Assembly (NCBI RefSeq): GCF_000332155.1
Contig: NZ_KB235898.1
Span: 727,399-791,398, forward strand
Source: Kamptonema formosum PCC 6407
GTDB lineage: Bacteria; Cyanobacteriota; Cyanobacteriia; Cyanobacteriales; Microcoleaceae
Direction: 5' to 3'
DNA length: 64,000 bases
Part shown: piece by piece, positions 35,344 to 45,763 of the stretch
Layout: each line of letters begins with the position of its first letter
Numbering within the stretch: the first letter of the stretch is position 1
Notes under the pieces: model-generated
Database searches by the model: none
Seen by the model: the letters and a program-made list of their open reading frames with translations, nothing else
What the model was told of the DNA's origin: nothing
Position numbers and translations under genes: made by a program

Positions 35344-38300
35344 TCACCTGTGTTGAGTTTCCTGCTTGATCGGAATCTCAATCACAAATTCCGCTCCCTT
35401 TCCAAGTGCTGAAATACAAGTTAGCCTACCATGATGTTTTTCCACTACAATTTGATAGCTAATAGCTAAACCCAAACCAGTACCAGAGCCAACAGGTTTT
35501 GTAGTAAAGAAAGGATCGAAAACCCTTTGGCATACTTCCTCTGTCATCCCCGCTCCATTGTCAGCAATACAAATATGCACTTTGTTACCATTGACGACAC
35601 TGGTGCGAATGCAAATTTTTCCTTTTTTATTGGTCACAAGTTCTTTTTTCTCTCCTGCTACTGTAGGAGAAACCACAAATGACTCTTCTATCGCATCAAT
35701 AGCATTACTGAGTATATTCATAAATACTTGGTTCAGGAAGCCGGGGTAACACTCTACACTCGGTAGATTTGCATACTCTTTAACAATTTCAATACCTCTA
35801 TTTTCTGGCCTAGCTTTTAGCTGATTTTGCAACAAAAGCAGAGTGCTATCGAGTCCTTCATGGATATCTACTTCTTTCATTACCGCCTCATCTAAGCGCG
35901 AGAAATTCCGCAACGACAAGACAATCTGGCGAATGCGTTCCGCCCCTACCTGCATCGAATCAAGCAGTCGAGGAAAATCAGAAATTAAGAATTCCAGATC
36001 GACATTTTCTGCAAGGTTATTAATCTCAGGAGTTGCATTAGGCAATTGCTGCTGGTAAAGATTCAGTACTCCCAATAAGTCATGGAAATAGTCACTAGCA
36101 TGGGTAAGATTGCCATATATAAAGTTAATCGGATTATTGATTTCGTGAGCTATACCAGCAACCATTTGCCCCAGACTTGACATTTTTTCCGTTTGAATTA
36201 GTTGAGTCTGTGCCGCTTGCAATTCCTGTAGAGCAAGTTCAATCTGAATTGCTTGTTCTCTCAAAAGTATATTTTTTTCTTGTAACTCTACCGTCCTTGC
36301 TTCCACTTTCTGTTCTAGGGTTTGGTTGTAATCGTCTAATTGCTCGTTAGCTGTTTTCAGCCTTTGAGTTGCAGTTTCCAATTTCCCATAAAGCATCGCA
36401 TTTTTAAGGGAGATAGCTATCTGAGAAGAAAGTATTTTTAAGACTTCCAGCCGCTGAGGTGTAAAAGCACCACTTGTGATATTATTTTCTAAGTAAAGGA
36501 TGCCAATTAGCTTGCCTTGATTAATAATAGGCATAGACAATATTGACTTGGGCTGTGTTTTTATAATGTAAGAATCGTTTATAAATCTTCCTGATACTGT
36601 TGCATCATTTAACACAACATTTTCTTTAGCTATTCCCACGTAGTTAATTATAGAAATAGGTATATTTTCACTGTTTTCAACTGGTGATTCACAACACCAT
36701 ACAACAGTATTTTTATCCACAACACCTGTAGCTTCTATCAAAAGCTTTCCATCTTTTTCTAAAATCAGAGAGCTATTAGTAGCTCCGGCATTTTCCATCA
36801 CAATTTTCAGTAGCTTATCCAGCAATTTATCGAGAACTATTTCTTCAGCCAAAGCCAGAGATGCTTTGTTCACAGTAGACAAATCCAAAACCGCAGAACT
36901 TCCTCCTGTGGTCGAAGTTGTTGTCTTATTAATCTCTATACCTGTGGATTCTCGCATCAGCATCTCGGAAAATACCAAGGGATATCTAGACTCTAAATCT
37001 TTAACTTTAGCTTTAGCTCCCCAACGAATATATCCGTAGTAAGCCTGTGTTAAATAAATTTGAGCAAACTTGTCTCTACCGAGGGAGAAATAAAACTCGG
37101 CCGCTAGTTCCGAAGCTATTGCTTCTTCCTGAAAATATCCTTGTTCTTTAGCTCCCGTTATAGCTCGGTCATAATATTCCATTGCTTCTAGAATTTGCCC
37201 TTGAGTCCGTGCTTTCTCAGCCTCCACCAGTTCGTACTTATGCTGGAAGTTAAAGGGAGCAGAATCTGCCCATTGTCGCATTTTTTGCTGATTTTTCTCT
37301 ACAATATCCAGGTATTGTTCTTGCTCTGAGCTTGAAGCTTTGGAATATTGAGCAAGGAGAGCCAGCGAATAATAGAAGTTGTGAGCGGCAGATACTATCA
37401 TGTTCATCACACTGACAGCGTGTTCTGCTGCTAAACTGCCGCTGGCAATAGCATTCTTGGGTTCTTTAAACAGATAAAATAAAATCGTCTTTGCGAGATA
37501 GGCAATAAACAGCAAAATCAGATTGTTAGCTTCAATAAAAACAGGCAGCATTTGTGTTTCATCAAAACTATCACCCACCAACTGACATTTATCATTGGCT
37601 TCCTTTTGAAGATTTAACGTCAGTTGGTGCAACATCTTAATGTAATAAATAGAATAGTCTTGTTTTATTTTCAGCGCTAAATCAACATACTGCGTTTGTT
37701 GCTGCTCTACAATGTCTAATCGCTCCCCAGTTAAAAACAGGCTAGCGCAATAAGCAGTAGCACTATAGCCAGCATATTCTATATCTCCAGTTTCCAGTCC
37801 ACTTTGCATACTCTCTTGAAGCGGTTGTAATGCGTAATTGAGATGCGCTTTCCAGGGTCTAATCAAACCGTTAAATAAACTGTAAACTTTACATTTAATA
37901 AAGTTGGTATCAAACTTATCTAATAGCTTTAAACCTAGCTGACTTGCATGATATGCTGTATCTATGTCGCCACTGTTCGCGTACACAATCACACCATAAA
38001 AAGCATAAGTAAAAGCGCTTAATGCTGAATAACCGTGTTCAACACAGAGATTGATCTGAGCCAATACAATCAGGGGCACAATCTCAGGCTTGGTAGTGTA
38101 AGCAGGAGAAACAAGGGACATTAGTATCCTTAATACTGCTATTTTGTAAGGATCGGTCATCTCTGGGATATTGTCTAAGTCCGTGAGCTTGGGCAACTCA
38201 ACCAGAAAACCCCCATCGCCTTCGTCATTTGATAAGGAAACACCCAGCATACCCAGCACTTCCAGCCCAGTATCGATGGCTTTTAACATTTGGTTTTGAG

Positions 38301-41025
38301 CCATATAAAACTGGATTTGTAACTCATATACTTTCACTCTTTCGAGCAGGGTGTTAGCTTGTTGTAGAACAACTTCTGCAAGAGCTGCTGACCTTTCGTA
38401 ATTGGTATTGAGATATTCCGCTTCTACGGCTTCTACATAAAGTGCAAGTGTCAGATCGTAGTTACTCTGCCAACTGTTTTCTGCTAAGAGGTTTAATCCT
38501 ACTCTTAATTGCATGACAGCAGCTTCATAAGCTGAAGCTGCTTTGGCTTTTCGACCAGCCATTAAATTTAATTGAGCAAGCTGGTATTTTTCTGCTTGCT
38601 CGGTAATGAATTCTACTCCCACATTTAGCTGGCTAACAATATCAAAGACATTTTCTTCTAAAGCTTCTTGATTTGTATTCTGTAACAGTAGTTGACCGAT
38701 TTTTAGGTGGGTAGCTTTTTGCTGCTTAGTAGGAATTAGAGAATAAGCCGCTTGTTGCACCCGGTCATGCAAAAATCTGTAAGATACTTTGTAAGTATTA
38801 ATTTCTAATTGCGATCCTTGACTATTGGCTATTGTCAAAGACTCATTCCCCTTGCACAGTAACGGTATTTTGTAAGCACTTTCTCCAAAGGGCAAAATTA
38901 GACCAGTCTGAAGCCCATCCCATAAAGCAGATGCCGTTTCTGATATAGATTTTTCACTTACTATTGCCAAAACATCTAAATTAAACCTGTTGCCAATACA
39001 AGCCGCTAACTTTAAAACTTTCTGGGTGTCGGAAGGCAGTTTTAGAATATTTCTGGCTATGAGTTCGACGACATTATAATCTGCGATCGCAATACTTTGA
39101 ATCTGGCTCATATCCCACTGCCATTTGCCAAGGCTGAAGTCGAATTTCAACAGTTTTTCGGCGTAAAGGGATGTGAGCAGTTGAGTGAGAAAAAAGGGAT
39201 TACCTTGAGTTTTATTGAAAACTAGCTCAGCTAATAACTTGCACTTTTCTATTTCATCGTTATTGTTTTTAGCAAGCAAACTTTCTTCCTCAGTTTCTCC
39301 CTTTTGCTCCGAAACATAAGCAAGAGGGGAGACTGCTGATGAGCCGTTGTCACCCAAGGTGTCAGCAACTAATTGATTGACTGTACTAAGTGTCAACGGT
39401 TGCAGAATAATATTATTTACGATCGATCCCGATGAATAAATACTATCTAAGGTCTGCATTAACGGGTGAGTTGGGCTGACTTCGTTATCTCGATAGGCTC
39501 CAATTACTAATAAATATTGGCTATCTTTGTCAGTTAGCAGCACATGAATCAATTTTAAGGAAGCAGAATCTGCCCACTGTAAATCATCTAAAAATAGAAC
39601 TAGCGGATGTGCTTTTTGAGTGAAAATATGAATGAACTGTTTAAAGGCCAGATTAAAACGGTTTTGTGATTCGCTTGCCCCTAATCGAGAAACTTCAGGT
39701 TGCTCGCCAACGATCAATTCCAATTCGGGAATAACGTCAATTATAACTCTAGTATTTTGACCTAACTCATTTAAAATCTGCTGTTTCCAAAAGTCAATTC
39801 TTTCAGAGTTTTCTGTTAACAATTGCCGAATTAGTTCTTCAAAAGCTTGAATTAAGGCTCCATAGGGAATATTCCGTTTAAACTGGTCAAACTTCCCTGA
39901 TATAAAATAACCTCTTGCTCCGACAATGGGTTTGTGGACTTCATAAACTAAGCAAGATTTACCTATGCCTGAGTAGCCGGAAACTAGCATAATCTCCGCT
40001 TTTCCCCTGCTAACTCTGTCAAAAGCATCCATTAGATTGGCTACTTGTGTTTCTCTGCCATAGAGTTTTTGGGGAATTGAAAATTTACCTGACTTATCAC
40101 GCTCGCCCGGAATGAAGTTACCAATTGTTCCCGTTTGTTGCAATTGATTTAGACATTGTTCTAGATCTGCCTTAAGACCATAACCACTTTGATATCTATC
40201 TTCAGCAGTCTTGGCTAGTAATTTCATCACAATGTCAGAAATTGCTTTGATAATCGCGCGATTTTTGATTTTAGAGTTGAGATGTTCCTGCGTGACTTCT
40301 AATCCGCTATTTTGCTCTTTTAACTCCATAATCTCCCAAAGTGGGACAGGCTGTTTAGCAATATGACAGTGAACTAATTCCATTGGATCTGTAGTCTTAA
40401 ATGGCAGTTCACCACACATCATTTCATAAAATGTAACCCCTAAAGAATAGAAATCAGTGCGGTAGTCAATTGAGCGATTCATTCGCCCTGTTTGTTCTGG
40501 CGATATATAGGCTAGGGTTCCTTCTAGTAAAGTGGGATGACTGAGTGTTTGCGTCTCTCTAGATAATCGCGTGGCAATGCTAAAGTCGGTAATTTTTACT
40601 TCGAGGGTATTAGGAGTGATGATGATATTGGTGGGCTTGATATCTTTATGAATAATTTTATTGTCATGCAATTTACCAAGAGTGTCTGCTAACTGAATAG
40701 CAATTGATAAAAACTCTTTAAGTTCCAGTTGGCGCTGGCTCAAAAACTTTTTGAGGGCTTCTCCTTTTGAATCTTCTAATATTAATGCCAGACCATTACG
40801 ATGGTTTTCTAATCCGTGGGGCTTGACAATCCCTTCTAAATTAAGATTTCTAGCAATTTCATATTCATGTCTCAATTGCATGATTTCTTCGAGAGTAGGA
40901 TATTCTGCTCTCAAAAGCTTGATGATGACAGCCTGTCCATCTTCTTTTCTCTGGGCACGATAGACTACTGTATTCAAACCCTCGTTAATTTTTTCTATTA
41001 GTTTGTATTTGATCTTGATACTCAT
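35344..41025 (-). CDS. HstK-type hybrid Ser/Thr kinase - AAA ATPase - GAF - histidine kinase
   Basis: About 1893 residues from ATG 41025. Residues ~1-270 form a Pkn2-like kinase (HKDIKPTNIII; the DFG position reads DFS). A large STAND-type ATPase follows (GYSGIGKSCLV Walker A, LVLFLDDLQWAD Walker B) with a long TPR-like helical region. Then come a GAF domain (~1400-1550), a coiled coil and a histidine kinase with H-box IAHEINNPINF and ATP motifs DNGAGM and GTGLGLAI. Such proteins are typical of filamentous cyanobacteria. No response regulator is adjacent. It stands between two metabolite clusters and could regulate either, but nothing in the sequence shows this. Confidence 0.9.
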   Translation of the reverse strand: MSIKIKYKLIEKINEGLNTVVYRAQRKEDGQAVIIKLLRAEYPTLEEIMQLRHEYEIARNLNLEGIVKPHGLENHRNGLALILEDSKGEALKKFLSQRQLELKEFLSIAIQLADTLGKLHDNKIIHKDIKPTNIIITPNTLEVKITDFSIATRLSRETQTLSHPTLLEGTLAYISPEQTGRMNRSIDYRTDFYSLGVTFYEMMCGELPFKTTDPMELVHCHIAKQPVPLWEIMELKEQNSGLEVTQEHLNSKIKNRAIIKAISDIVMKLLAKTAEDRYQSGYGLKADLEQCLNQLQQTGTIGNFIPGERDKSGKFSIPQKLYGRETQVANLMDAFDRVSRGKAEIMLVSGYSGIGKSCLVYEVHKPIVGARGYFISGKFDQFKRNIPYGALIQAFEELIRQLLTENSERIDFWKQQILNELGQNTRVIIDVIPELELIVGEQPEVSRLGASESQNRFNLAFKQFIHIFTQKAHPLVLFLDDLQWADSASLKLIHVLLTDKDSQYLLVIGAYRDNEVSPTHPLMQTLDSIYSSGSIVNNIILQPLTLSTVNQLVADTLGDNGSSAVSPLAYVSEQKGETEEESLLAKNNNDEIEKCKLLAELVFNKTQGNPFFLTQLLTSLYAEKLLKFDFSLGKWQWDMSQIQSIAIADYNVVELIARNILKLPSDTQKVLKLAACIGNRFNLDVLAIVSEKSISETASALWDGLQTGLILPFGESAYKIPLLCKGNESLTIANSQGSQLEINTYKVSYRFLHDRVQQAAYSLIPTKQQKATHLKIGQLLLQNTNQEALEENVFDIVSQLNVGVEFITEQAEKYQLAQLNLMAGRKAKAASAYEAAVMQLRVGLNLLAENSWQSNYDLTLALYVEAVEAEYLNTNYERSAALAEVVLQQANTLLERVKVYELQIQFYMAQNQMLKAIDTGLEVLGMLGVSLSNDEGDGGFLVELPKLTDLDNIPEMTDPYKIAVLRILMSLVSPAYTTKPEIVPLIVLAQINLCVEHGYSALSAFTYAFYGVIVYANSGDIDTAYHASQLGLKLLDKFDTNFIKCKVYSLFNGLIRPWKAHLNYALQPLQESMQSGLETGDIEYAGYSATAYCASLFLTGERLDIVEQQQTQYVDLALKIKQDYSIYYIKMLHQLTLNLQKEANDKCQLVGDSFDETQMLPVFIEANNLILLFIAYLAKTILFYLFKEPKNAIASGSLAAEHAVSVMNMIVSAAHNFYYSLALLAQYSKASSSEQEQYLDIVEKNQQKMRQWADSAPFNFQHKYELVEAEKARTQGQILEAMEYYDRAITGAKEQGYFQEEAIASELAAEFYFSLGRDKFAQIYLTQAYYGYIRWGAKAKVKDLESRYPLVFSEMLMRESTGIEINKTTTSTTGGSSAVLDLSTVNKASLALAEEIVLDKLLDKLLKIVMENAGATNSSLILEKDGKLLIEATGVVDKNTVVWCCESPVENSENIPISIINYVGIAKENVVLNDATVSGRFINDSYIIKTQPKSILSMPIINQGKLIGILYLENNITSGAFTPQRLEVLKILSSQIAISLKNAMLYGKLETATQRLKTANEQLDDYNQTLEQKVEARTVELQEKNILLREQAIQIELALQELQAAQTQLIQTEKMSSLGQMVAGIAHEINNPINFIYGNLTHASDYFHDLLGVLNLYQQQLPNATPEINNLAENVDLEFLISDFPRLLDSMQVGAERIRQIVLSLRNFSRLDEAVMKEVDIHEGLDSTLLLLQNQLKARPENRGIEIVKEYANLPSVECYPGFLNQVFMNILSNAIDAIEESFVVSPTVAGEKKELVTNKKGKICIRTSVVNGNKVHICIADNGAGMTEEVCQRVFDPFFTTKPVGSGTGLGLAISYQIVVEKHHGRLTCISALGKGAEFVIEIPIKQETQHR

Positions 41026-41094
41026 ATAATTTTTACCTATCTTAACAAGGGTTGTAAGGGATAATGTGTTAGAATATACCGTATTCAAACTCAA

Positions 41095-41560
41095 GCTTAT
41101 ATTCTTGAGAATTTCTGGAGAATAGAGTCTTACAGTTTTATGGTTAACAACAGTTGTAATATAAAGTATAGTAACTTAATTTCCATCTAGTTGAAATCCG
41201 TAATTTCCACATTCTTTGCTACTCTTACTTATGCTAGTACAATTCCCTAAGTAAGTAAGTAGGTAGGCGTTGATAGGTACAAGTGATGCTGGGAAAGCAC
41301 TCAGCAAAGGTGGGCTGGATCGAAAGGAGAAGCCAAAACCTATCCAAGAGGAGTGGGGAAAGAAATATTACAATCCCTCACCCAACTAAAAAGACAAGAA
41401 CCCTGAAACTCGCTGCTTCACAAATTACAATAATTAGGGTGGCCCCCTCAACAACTTGACCCTGGATGCGATCGCCAGAAATTACCCTCCTAAATCGACC
41501 CCAATCAGCCCCCATTTGTGTCCTCAGAGTTCTTGCTTCCGTAGTGTCTGACCCCTCTTC
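41095..41560. other. Intergenic region, nothing recognised
   Basis: About 465 bases with a short GTAAGTAAGTAGGTAGG repetitive stretch near 41250 and moderately GC-rich sequence after it. No ORF of quality, RNA motif or transposon end was found. It lies upstream of the kinase gene and downstream of the DUF3611 gene. Confidence 0.35.
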
Positions 41561-42154
41561 CTACTGCTTATAAATACGCTCTAGTAACCAAAGGGCGGCA
41601 ACAATACCGATAAAGTGGGCAAAAATAGCGTGGGTGTTAGCCAGTACCACAAAAATATCGAGGGGCTGGATGAACTGGTTAAAATTGATATTGGGGTTGT
41701 ATAAAGCTTGTGGCTGAGCCAGAGATTTAGCTAACAGCGTGCCGCTGATCGCTTCTGCTCCTAGTATAGTCAGAAACATCCCCACCGTATTGCTCATGAG
41801 GGCCAATCGTACTGCTTGAATCGTGTCAGCCTTCTTGGGGCGGGTAGTAGTACTGGGCGATCGCAATTCTCTGGACAAGCGAGTGTAGCGGAAAGCTCGA
41901 TAAACACTATAAGCTAGTACCCCTAGCCCGCAAATCGCAAAAAATAAACCCCCACCAGTACCAGGATTTGTTGAACGCGCACCAGAAGCCGCACTTGGCA
42001 AAGCAAAGGGGATAGCAAATAGCAAAATCAGCGCCGCAACTACTGATAGCACTGATTGCGCCCAAAAGCAAACCCACCCTACATTACGAAGGGCAGAAGC
42101 AACTCGCTGCACAGCAGGCGGAAGTGACGAAAAGGACTCTAACTGATTTGACAT
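41561..42154 (-). CDS. DUF3611 family membrane protein
   Basis: 197 residues with four predicted membrane segments (SVLSVVAALILLFAIPFAL, FFAICGLGVLAYSVY, SNTVGMFLTILGAEAISGTLLAK, HAIFAHFIGIVAALWLLERIY). The family is conserved in cyanobacteria and plant plastids; its function is unknown. The Hli gene is divergent, about 170 bases away, so both promoters lie between them. Confidence 0.8.
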   Translation of the reverse strand: MSNQLESFSSLPPAVQRVASALRNVGWVCFWAQSVLSVVAALILLFAIPFALPSAASGARSTNPGTGGGLFFAICGLGVLAYSVYRAFRYTRLSRELRSPSTTTRPKKADTIQAVRLALMSNTVGMFLTILGAEAISGTLLAKSLAQPQALYNPNINFNQFIQPLDIFVVLANTHAIFAHFIGIVAALWLLERIYKQ

Positions 42155-42322
42155 ATTTCGAGTTGATGGGAGCTATTAGGCTGAATTTAGAACATTTTTC
42201 TAACCAGGGAGGCTTGACGGCAGGTTAACCCTCTTTACACAATAGACATAAATGTTGAAGAATTGTAACTAAACAAGCTAGTTTAAACTTAACTAGCATT
42301 ACGTCGCGAGGTACCGCAAGCA

Positions 42323-42493
42323 ATGTCGCAACTACAACCCACCACTACTCCCAAGCTGGAACAGCCAAAGTTTGGCTTCAACGACTACGCGGAACGCCTC
42401 AATGGTCGAGCCGCGATGGTTGGTTTTACCCTAACTCTGATTATCGAGTATTTCACTGGACAGGGATTACTCTCTTGGCTAGGTCTTAACTAA
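42323..42493 (+). CDS. High-light-inducible (Hli/Scp) one-helix protein
   Basis: A 56-residue frame starting at ATG 42323. The chlorophyll-binding helix reads AERLNGRAAMVGFTLTLIIE, the Lhc-type ExxN..R signature, followed by a short lumenal tail GLLSWLGLN. Hli proteins bind chlorophyll and carotenoid in thylakoid membranes and protect photosystem assembly under light stress. Family assignment is firm and is itself evidence for an oxygenic phototroph. Confidence 0.92.
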   Translation: MSQLQPTTTPKLEQPKFGFNDYAERLNGRAAMVGFTLTLIIEYFTGQGLLSWLGLN

Positions 42494-43020
42494 ATTTTAG
42501 CAATGGCTAAGGTGTGCCCCTACCTAACCCTTGGGGTTAGTCTGGGAAACTTGCCAGGGTTTCAGGGACGCTAGAGAACCGAAGCAGAAGGCAAAAGCTA
42601 GAAGGTAGAAGGGATTTAGTTATCTAGAAGGGTAGAAAGTTAAAAGACTTATTCCTCATACTTTTCCACCTTTTTTTAACTGGTGAGTTATTCCTACCAT
42701 TCTGCTCTAGTCAAGGGCAGCAAGCGTTCTTCACCGCGATCGCCTCTAGGATTTAGTTAGAATAGACATTAGCGAGAACAACTTCAAAGAGTTCTGTATC
42801 TAAGAGTGAAATTCTCGCCAGTGAAAATTATCGCCGTCGCCAGATGTCGGAGGTAAAATTTTGTAGCTCAAGAGCTTGGCAATTTGGTCGCGCTCTCCTA
42901 CAATTCCCCAAGGTGAGGATATAAAGTTAAATTCGGGTAGCCTTTGAGCTAGAAAATCCCGAACTTTCCGCCAACTCTAAGTTTTAGAGATCGTAGATAA
43001 ACAGAACTGAGTAAACCGCG
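42494..43020. other. Intergenic region after the hli gene
   Basis: About 525 bases. A GAAGGTAGAAGGG-type purine-rich repetitive stretch occurs around 42585-42650. No gene, terminator with a T-run, or known RNA motif was recognised. Confidence 0.35.
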
Positions 43021-43314
43021 ATGAATGTTTCATGGCAGCGCATTTTAAAATCAGCTTACCGCAGGGAGCCTGTCACCAGCTTTGTGATTACAGTAGGGGC
43101 TGTTGATGCCGCGATCGGCGGTATGGCCGCGAGTGGGTCGTTATTAGCTTTTGGACTCGGTACTGCTAGCGTGGCGATCGCTCTCCGTTGGTGGCAACTC
43201 CACAGTTCCTCTATCGAGCAACCGGCCCCAGCCCCAGAATATTATCTCCCTCCTCATTCTTCTAGACCTCAGTTGCCGATGCTGAATGTGTCTAAGAAAA
43301 ATCCTCCGTACTAA
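43021..43314 (+). CDS. Small membrane-associated protein, unknown
   Basis: 97 residues. A glycine/alanine-rich hydrophobic region (VITVGAVDAAIGGMAASGSLLAFGLGTASVAIAL) could form one or two membrane segments, followed by a proline-rich tail. It resembles short conserved cyanobacterial hypothetical proteins but no named family is recognised. No operon partner is apparent. Confidence 0.55.
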   Translation: MNVSWQRILKSAYRREPVTSFVITVGAVDAAIGGMAASGSLLAFGLGTASVAIALRWWQLHSSSIEQPAPAPEYYLPPHSSRPQLPMLNVSKKNPPY

Positions 43315-43845
43315 GGGAATTTGGGGTTTATCGAGATTATCTATGGGTAATAAAATCCATCGGTGAACCCATCCCTACCACACTGGTCGATCGTGATGAC
43401 CTTGTATAGAGTTGAATTAATTAGGACTTGCTGAATGAGTGAGAAAAGTAAACAGTCAATCAATCTACAGTAATGAACCTTTCTACCTGGTTAAGACAGG
43501 TTTTTTGTGTGTTTTTATATCACCAACCGAAAATCACACCTATTTACGGTTCAATGATTATTAAAAGCTATAACTGGGCAAGCTATAGTCAACAAAAAGT
43601 TATGTTTCGCTCCCGCTTGAATTGCCCATCAAGAGCGATGCCTGCGGCGGGCTTCGCCTACGCGATTTTTCCTAACTTATTCAGCAAGCCCTAATTAGAG
43701 GCTGTGTAAAGAAAGATTAAGGTATCCGAAAAAAGCACTTTATTATCGACAAAAGACAGAACTATTCTCTATGGAAGTGATACCTTTTTACTTCATAGCA
43801 ATCTTGTTTATATCGGGCTTCAACTCCTTCTATGACAGCGATTGC
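43315..43845. other. Intergenic region with a REP-like repeat
   Basis: About 530 bases between the small membrane-protein gene and the transposase remnant. It includes the REP-like unit at 43636-43665. A 73-codon frame across it (43473-43694) has no family features and runs through the repeat, so it is not called a gene. Confidence 0.4.
43636..43665 (+). repeat. REP-like 30-base repeat
   Basis: CGATGCCTGCGGCGGGCTTC followed by GCCTACGCGA. It is a diverged copy of the unit on the minus strand at 30897-30926. Confidence 0.55.
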
Positions 43846-44125
43846 TAATTCACTTTTTTTGCCCAGGTGTAACATACTTGCGCCCACAAACCAGCTAATC
43901 CTTTTTCTTGCCATCGATGTAATGTTGAACACACTGTGCTTGGCGAACACTTCAAATAGTGGCTGATTTTTTCAACTCGCCACCCTTGAGCTGATAATCG
44001 CACAGCTTCAGCCCGAGCTTTCATCCTTTGAGGAATATTTTTTCCTCTTCTTAATTCCCAAAGTGTTCGCTCTTCTTCACTATCTATGTGAGCCGAAAAT
44101 ACATCGGGAATTTGGGCAAAGTTAA
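43846..44125 (-). pseudogene. IS630-family transposase N-terminal remnant
   Basis: Reading the minus strand from about 44125 gives a continuous frame ending at a stop near 43846. It encodes PQRMKARAEAVRLSAQGWRV and then VEKISHYLKCSPSTVCSTLH, the helix-turn-helix typical of IS630-type transposases. There is no clear start codon and the DDE catalytic part is missing. It lies beside the P450 pseudogene, consistent with transposon-driven decay here. Confidence 0.6.
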
Positions 44126-44307
44126 AAATGGCATGGGGGCTTCAATCGATTAATTACTTTTAGGAATCGGTTTTCTGGAGTCCTTCCTGTAATTGAAGAT
44201 GGTGCTGATTTCCACTTTTCCTCCGCCCTTAGTGACAAAAGAGCGTTAATCTCCATTTCAAGGTAGTATATGGGAATAAAAAACTTTGGATAGACTTGGG
44301 CGGATTT

Positions 44308-45668
44308 ATGTTTCAAAGCATTACTTCTCAAATAAATGGTTCTTCTTCCTTGTTGTCATATTTAGGAATAGTATTAGGCGTTACTAGCATAGCGTCTGTA
44401 CTGAGCTGGCGATGGTGGAAAGGAAAGGAAACGTATAAATCGCTACAATCACTCCCTTCGCCTCCCCAATATTGGGTGTTAGGAAATCTGCCACAAATAT
44501 TAGCAGCAGTAAAACAGAAGAAATTATTTCAGCAATTTTTTGATTGGAGCCAGCAGCTAGGCCCGATGTACGTCATCTGGAATGGCAGGACTCCAATTGT
44601 CATTTTAAGTAAACCAAAAGTAATTGAAGATACTATTATCAATGGGATGAAAGATGGTAGCTTAATTAGATCGAGGTAGATCCTCTGTTTGTGGAACTAA
44701 CAATGAGGGTGATTTCCTCTTTTGTACTAGGTATTCCTGTAGATAGAAATAGTACCAGTCAGGAAGGACACCCCCTGGAAGTTAGCAAGGTATACGAAGC
44801 GATGTCTATTGTAGGCTATCGTTTCCTGCGACAAGCTACGGGGGAGAAAAGATGGATGAAATATTTGCCAACTCAGAATTCACGGGATTATTGGGCAGCA
44901 AGGCGGTATTTAACGGAATTTCTTACTCCCCGCGTAGACTTAGCTTTACAGATGAGAGAACAAAATCAAACTGATTTCCCACAAGTCAGTAGTTTGTTTA
45001 GGGAATCAATGTTAGTCAAAGTCGCCGCTAAAGAACCAAAATACGATCGCGAAACCTTAATATCAGAATCGATTGAACTATTAATAGCTGGAACTGACAC
45101 CACAGCCCATACTTTATCCTTTGCACTTGGCGAATTGAGCTTAAATCAAAGAGTATTTCAACAAGCACGAGATATCGTTGACCAAGCTTGGGAAAAACAA
45201 AGTGGGATTAACCTAAAAAACCTCAAAGAATTGGCTTATATTCGTGCTATTATCAAAGAAACACTGCGCCTTTATTCAGTTGCCTCCGGCTCAACTTCAT
45301 TGGAGGCTCAACGGGATACTCTAATTGAAGGTACAGTGATTCCGCGTGGGACAAGAGTATCCTGGTCAATGCTTGCAGCCGGAAGAGATCCAGAAGTTTA
45401 TGCTAACCCAGAGGAATTTCTGCCGGAACGTTGGCTAGACAAGAATAAGGAAACAAGTTCACTGCCAATGATAGACTTTGGCTCAGGCTCGCATCGTTGT
45501 TTAGGAGAGCATCTATCAATGCTGGAAGGAACGATGATGTTAGCATTATTGGTGCGCCATTTCGATTGGGAGTTAGTCAACGGTCGTTCTTCTCTGGAAC
45601 AATTACAGCAAAACCTGTTAATTTATCCGTCAGATCGAATGCCAGTGCGCTTTCGAGGGAGAAACTGA
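44308..45668 (+). pseudogene. Cytochrome P450 broken by an internal deletion
   Basis: The N-terminal piece (ATG 44308 to stop 44679) has a membrane anchor and the P450 start (LPSPPQYWVLGNLPQIL to KDGSLIRSR). The C-terminal piece, in another frame, begins EVDPLFVELTMRVISSFVLG. It carries the I-helix AGTDTTAHT, ExxR in KETLRL and the haem Cys loop FGSGSHRCLG. Compared with intact P450s about 60-80 residues around helix C (WxxxR) are missing at the junction near 44670, and the frame shifts there. The pieces cannot form a working enzyme. Haem-binding and oxygen-activation motifs are otherwise intact, so the loss may be fairly recent. Confidence 0.85.
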
Positions 45669-45763
45669 GCCTAAACCTTTCTGGCGTTCTTGGTTGTCAT
45701 GTGTCGATTCACTTAACTTAGTTTTAAAGACTCAAGTTCTGACAACAAACCGATGGAAGTCTT

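Noticed and set aside
35344..41025. Kinase as a cluster-specific regulator
   Set aside because: Only its position suggests this; no adjacent regulator or shared promoter supports it.
43473..43694. 73-codon reading frame as a gene
   Set aside because: No family features; it runs through a REP-like repeat.
43762..43950. 62-residue reading frame as a gene
   Set aside because: It is an off-frame reading of the IS630 transposase remnant.
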